The position numbers and the translations under genes were made by a program. A DNA stretch of 64,000 bases from Erwinia amylovora (lineage in GTDB: Bacteria; Pseudomonadota; Gammaproteobacteria; Enterobacterales; Enterobacteriaceae): positions 2,108,001-2,172,000 of the forward strand of contig NZ_CP066796.1 of the NCBI RefSeq assembly GCF_017161565.1. The letters run 5' to 3'. The notes below the pieces were generated by a model that saw nothing but the letters and a program-made list of their open reading frames with translations, was not told the DNA's origin and did no database searches. Shown here piece after piece: positions 62,163-64,000 of the stretch. The number at the start of each line of letters is the position of its first letter. Position 1 is the first letter of the stretch.

Positions 62163-62916
62163 ATGAATGAAATAACCCAACGGCTGAAAAGCCATCGCAG
62201 CACCCGCAGCTATTCAGATAAACCCGTCCCTGAAGAGGTGATGGATGACGTTATCGAAGCGGCCTGGCGTGCGCCAACATCGGTAAATTCACAACAGGTC
62301 TCGCTGGTCGTGGTTCGCGATGTGAAACCCGCACGCGCATTGCTGAACTGGCGGGTGGCCAGGCATGGATTGCCCAGGCCCCGGTAGGTATGACCGCGGT
62401 GCCGGACAGGTTTAAAAGCCAGCAGGGCATTGCCGCCGAGGGTAAAAACAGATTGTCCATCGAAGTAGTGAAAGCCTGATCTGCGGCTCGACCGATGTCG
62501 GGATTGCGCTGGGTGCACTGATGACCGCCGCTCGCTCGCACGGTTTGGAGATAGTCCCGATTGGCGGTATCTGCCGCGAACCGCAAGCAATGATTGAATT
62601 GTTGCAGCTGCCGGAACTGACCTTACCGGTAGCGGGCCGGGTGCCAGGCTATATTGACCCGCCCGCTATTGACCCACCCGCTGTTGAAAAACCGCGCATG
62701 TCGTTGGTCGGTTTTCGTCATTGAGGGCGCTAAAACACCAGCGTACTGTCAGAAGTGATCGAAGCTTACAACCCGCTGCTGAACGACCGCTGGCGGCGAA
62801 CCGGCCGTAAAGACGGGGAAAACGGGGGCAGCAATATCGCCAGCGATGACCAGCATATTTACTTCCCGCAGGTGCAACCGACAATACTCAAACAGGGTTT
62901 TGGCGTGAATAAGTAA
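62163..62916 (+). pseudogene. Nitroreductase-family protein, broken by frameshifts and stops
   Basis: Pieces of one FMN-dependent nitroreductase of the NfsA-like group are read in three frames. MNEITQRLKSHRSTRSYSDK to VVRDVK opens at 62163. A shift near 62325 leads to IAELAGGQAWIAQAPVGMTA. Another near 62478 leads to LICGSTDVGIALGALMTAAR and EIVPIGGICREPQAMIELLQ, then KPRMSLVGFRH and a stop at 62724. Beyond a second stop the same frame gives the family's C-terminus IYFPQVQPTILKQGF up to 62916. At least four lesions make it non-functional. Confidence 0.88.
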
Positions 62917-62922
62917 CAGCAA

Positions 62923-62946
62923 GAAAGCCCGGTACGACCGGGCTTT
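62923..62946. terminator. Hairpin between the nitroreductase remnant and phoH
   Basis: GAAAGCCCGGT / ACCGGGCTTTC form a near-perfect stem with a tiny loop between two convergent genes. The T-run is only three bases on each side, within the stem, so it may end transcripts both ways but weakly. Confidence 0.6.
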
Positions 62947-62992
62947 CGCTATCAACTGGCCGGGGTTACATCAGCCCCGTGACGACAGTCAA

Positions 62993-63781
62993 TTAACCAT
63001 AGGCCAGCAAGGCATGCTGGCACAGTTCAGAACGGACGCAGTCACGTTGAGTAAAACGCACCACGCCTACCATATCATCTTCACTGAAGCGTGCCAGCGC
63101 ATCGCTAAGCCCGGACTGTACGTGGGCGGGCAAATCACACTGGGTAATGTCGCCATTAACAATCACCGTGACGTTCTCGCCAAGGCGGGTTAAGAACATT
63201 TTCATCTGGGCAGCGGTGACATTCTGCGCCTCATCGAGGATCACAACAGCGTTTTCAAACGTCCTGCCGCGCATATAGGCAAACGGCGCAATTTCCACCT
63301 TGCCGATTTCAGGACGCAGGCAGTACTGCATAAAGGAAGAGCCAAGGCGTTTAACCAGAACGTCGTATACCGGTCGGAAATAAGGGGCAAATTTTTCTGA
63401 GATATCCCCCGGCAGGAATCCCAAATCCTCATCTGCCTGCAGCACCGGGCGCGTGACAATAATCCTGTCAACATCCTTGTGTATCAGGGCCTCTGCCGCT
63501 TTTGCGGCGCTTATCCACGTTTTACCACAGCCTGCTTCGCCGGTGGCGAAGATCAATTTTTTGCTTTCTATGGCGGTAAGATAGTGCGCCTGTGCTTCAT
63601 TTCTGGCTTCAATAGGCGAATGGTCACGGCTGTCGCGTGCCATACCAATCGAGTCCAACCCACCCATTTGCACCAGCGAGGTGACCGATTCTTCTTCACG
63701 CTGACGGTGACTGCGTGAATCGCTACGAAGCACACGTTTTGCTTCACGACGCGCTTTGATCACTGCTTTCTGTCTTCCCAT
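62993..63781 (-). CDS. phoH: PhoH family ATPase
   Basis: Cytosolic P-loop ATPase of the PhoH family, induced by phosphate starvation in E. coli; the precise role is unsettled, with RNA-related activities suggested for relatives. The 262-residue product begins MGRQKAVIKARREAKRVLRS and has Walker A FATGEAGCGKTWISAA, RPVLQADEDLGFLPGDI and Walker B VVILDEAQNVTAAQ, as in the E. coli protein from its internal start. I found no convincing Pho box in the 200 bases upstream. Confidence 0.93.
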   Translation of the reverse strand: MGRQKAVIKARREAKRVLRSDSRSHRQREEESVTSLVQMGGLDSIGMARDSRDHSPIEARNEAQAHYLTAIESKKLIFATGEAGCGKTWISAAKAAEALIHKDVDRIIVTRPVLQADEDLGFLPGDISEKFAPYFRPVYDVLVKRLGSSFMQYCLRPEIGKVEIAPFAYMRGRTFENAVVILDEAQNVTAAQMKMFLTRLGENVTVIVNGDITQCDLPAHVQSGLSDALARFSEDDMVGVVRFTQRDCVRSELCQHALLAYG

Positions 63782-64000
63782 AGTGGCACCTTACAGTTGG
63801 TTTCATTTCCCGCATCAATGTCACTGACGCGATTACGTGAACGCTTTAGAGGTTTTGGCTTCCTTTAAGCCTTGTACGGCCGTTAAAACAGATGCACGGC
63901 AAAATAACGCTGCAATGCACCGTAAAGGACTATAAGCACAGAGTTGTGGTTGGATAATAAAAGGAGTGAAGGTTGGAGAGGAGAAGGATTCTCCACATGT
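63782..64000. other. Upstream region of phoH to the window end
   Basis: No gene seen. It should hold the phoH promoter, but I can place no regulatory site in it. Confidence 0.4.

Overview
This window looks like a chromosomal segment of an enteric bacterium of the Erwinia/Pantoea type. The gene order follows the Escherichia coli zwf-pykA-lpxM-mepM-znuACB-ruvBAC-yebC-nudB-aspS-yecE-yecN-cmoAB-cutC-yecM-argS-flhEAB-che-mot-flhDC-otsAB axis, and the proteins are recognisably the enteric orthologues. However, several E. coli genes are missing from their usual places (hexR, yecD, torYZ, yecT, uspC) and others sit in between. The genus is an inference from synteny and protein similarity recalled from memory; no search was run.

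Regions: (1) 1-4856 holds the zwf 5' end (cut by the window edge), pykA, an MdfA-type multidrug transporter and lpxM. (2) 4996-8906 has the cell-wall endopeptidase mepM and the divergent zinc uptake genes znuA / znuCB around a Zur operator. (3) 8989-14386 has ruvB, ruvA, ruvC, yebC, nudB and aspS, all leftward; a LexA-type operator before ruvA doubles as the ruvC terminator. (4) 14872-17969 has yecE, yecN and the tRNA wobble-uridine modification pair cmoA-cmoB. (5) 18089-23920 is a mosaic: an unrecognised AT-rich gene, cutC, a PatB/MalY-like C-S lyase, yecM and argS. (6) 23988-40617 is a flagellar/chemotaxis block, all leftward: flhD-flhC, motA-motB-cheA-cheW, a Tar/Tsr-type receptor, a decayed receptor, a Tap-position receptor, cheR-cheB-cheY-cheZ, then flhB-flhA-flhE. 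A near-1-kb upstream region of flhDC carries a long CRP palindrome. (7) 41591-43805 is otsB-otsA for trehalose synthesis. (8) 44527-50436 has a DUF1275 membrane protein, SOS-controlled umuD-umuC, hemB, a ChrR-type quinone/chromate reductase and a CPA1 sodium/proton antiporter. (9) 50445-58466 has a polysaccharide flippase with a family 2 glycosyltransferase, an NCS1 nucleobase-type permease, an ExaC-type aldehyde dehydrogenase, an EamA transporter and the YcdY chaperone. (10) 59126-62916 has two identical tRNA-Ser(GGA) genes, each followed by tandem ~184-bp repeats that carry copies of the tRNA 3' end. phoA lies between the two arrays, followed by a wrecked nitroreductase gene. (11) phoH closes the window.

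The most striking signal is the pair of tRNA-Ser repeat arrays. Each full unit has a Rho-independent terminator, four consecutive near-perfect hairpins, and an outer stem closed by the duplicated tRNA end. This is the architecture of the RtT repeats known downstream of E. coli tyrT. Other points worth checking are the unknown gene at 18089-18892, the missing hexR, the receptor pseudogene, the combined LexA operator/terminator and a Pho box before phoA.
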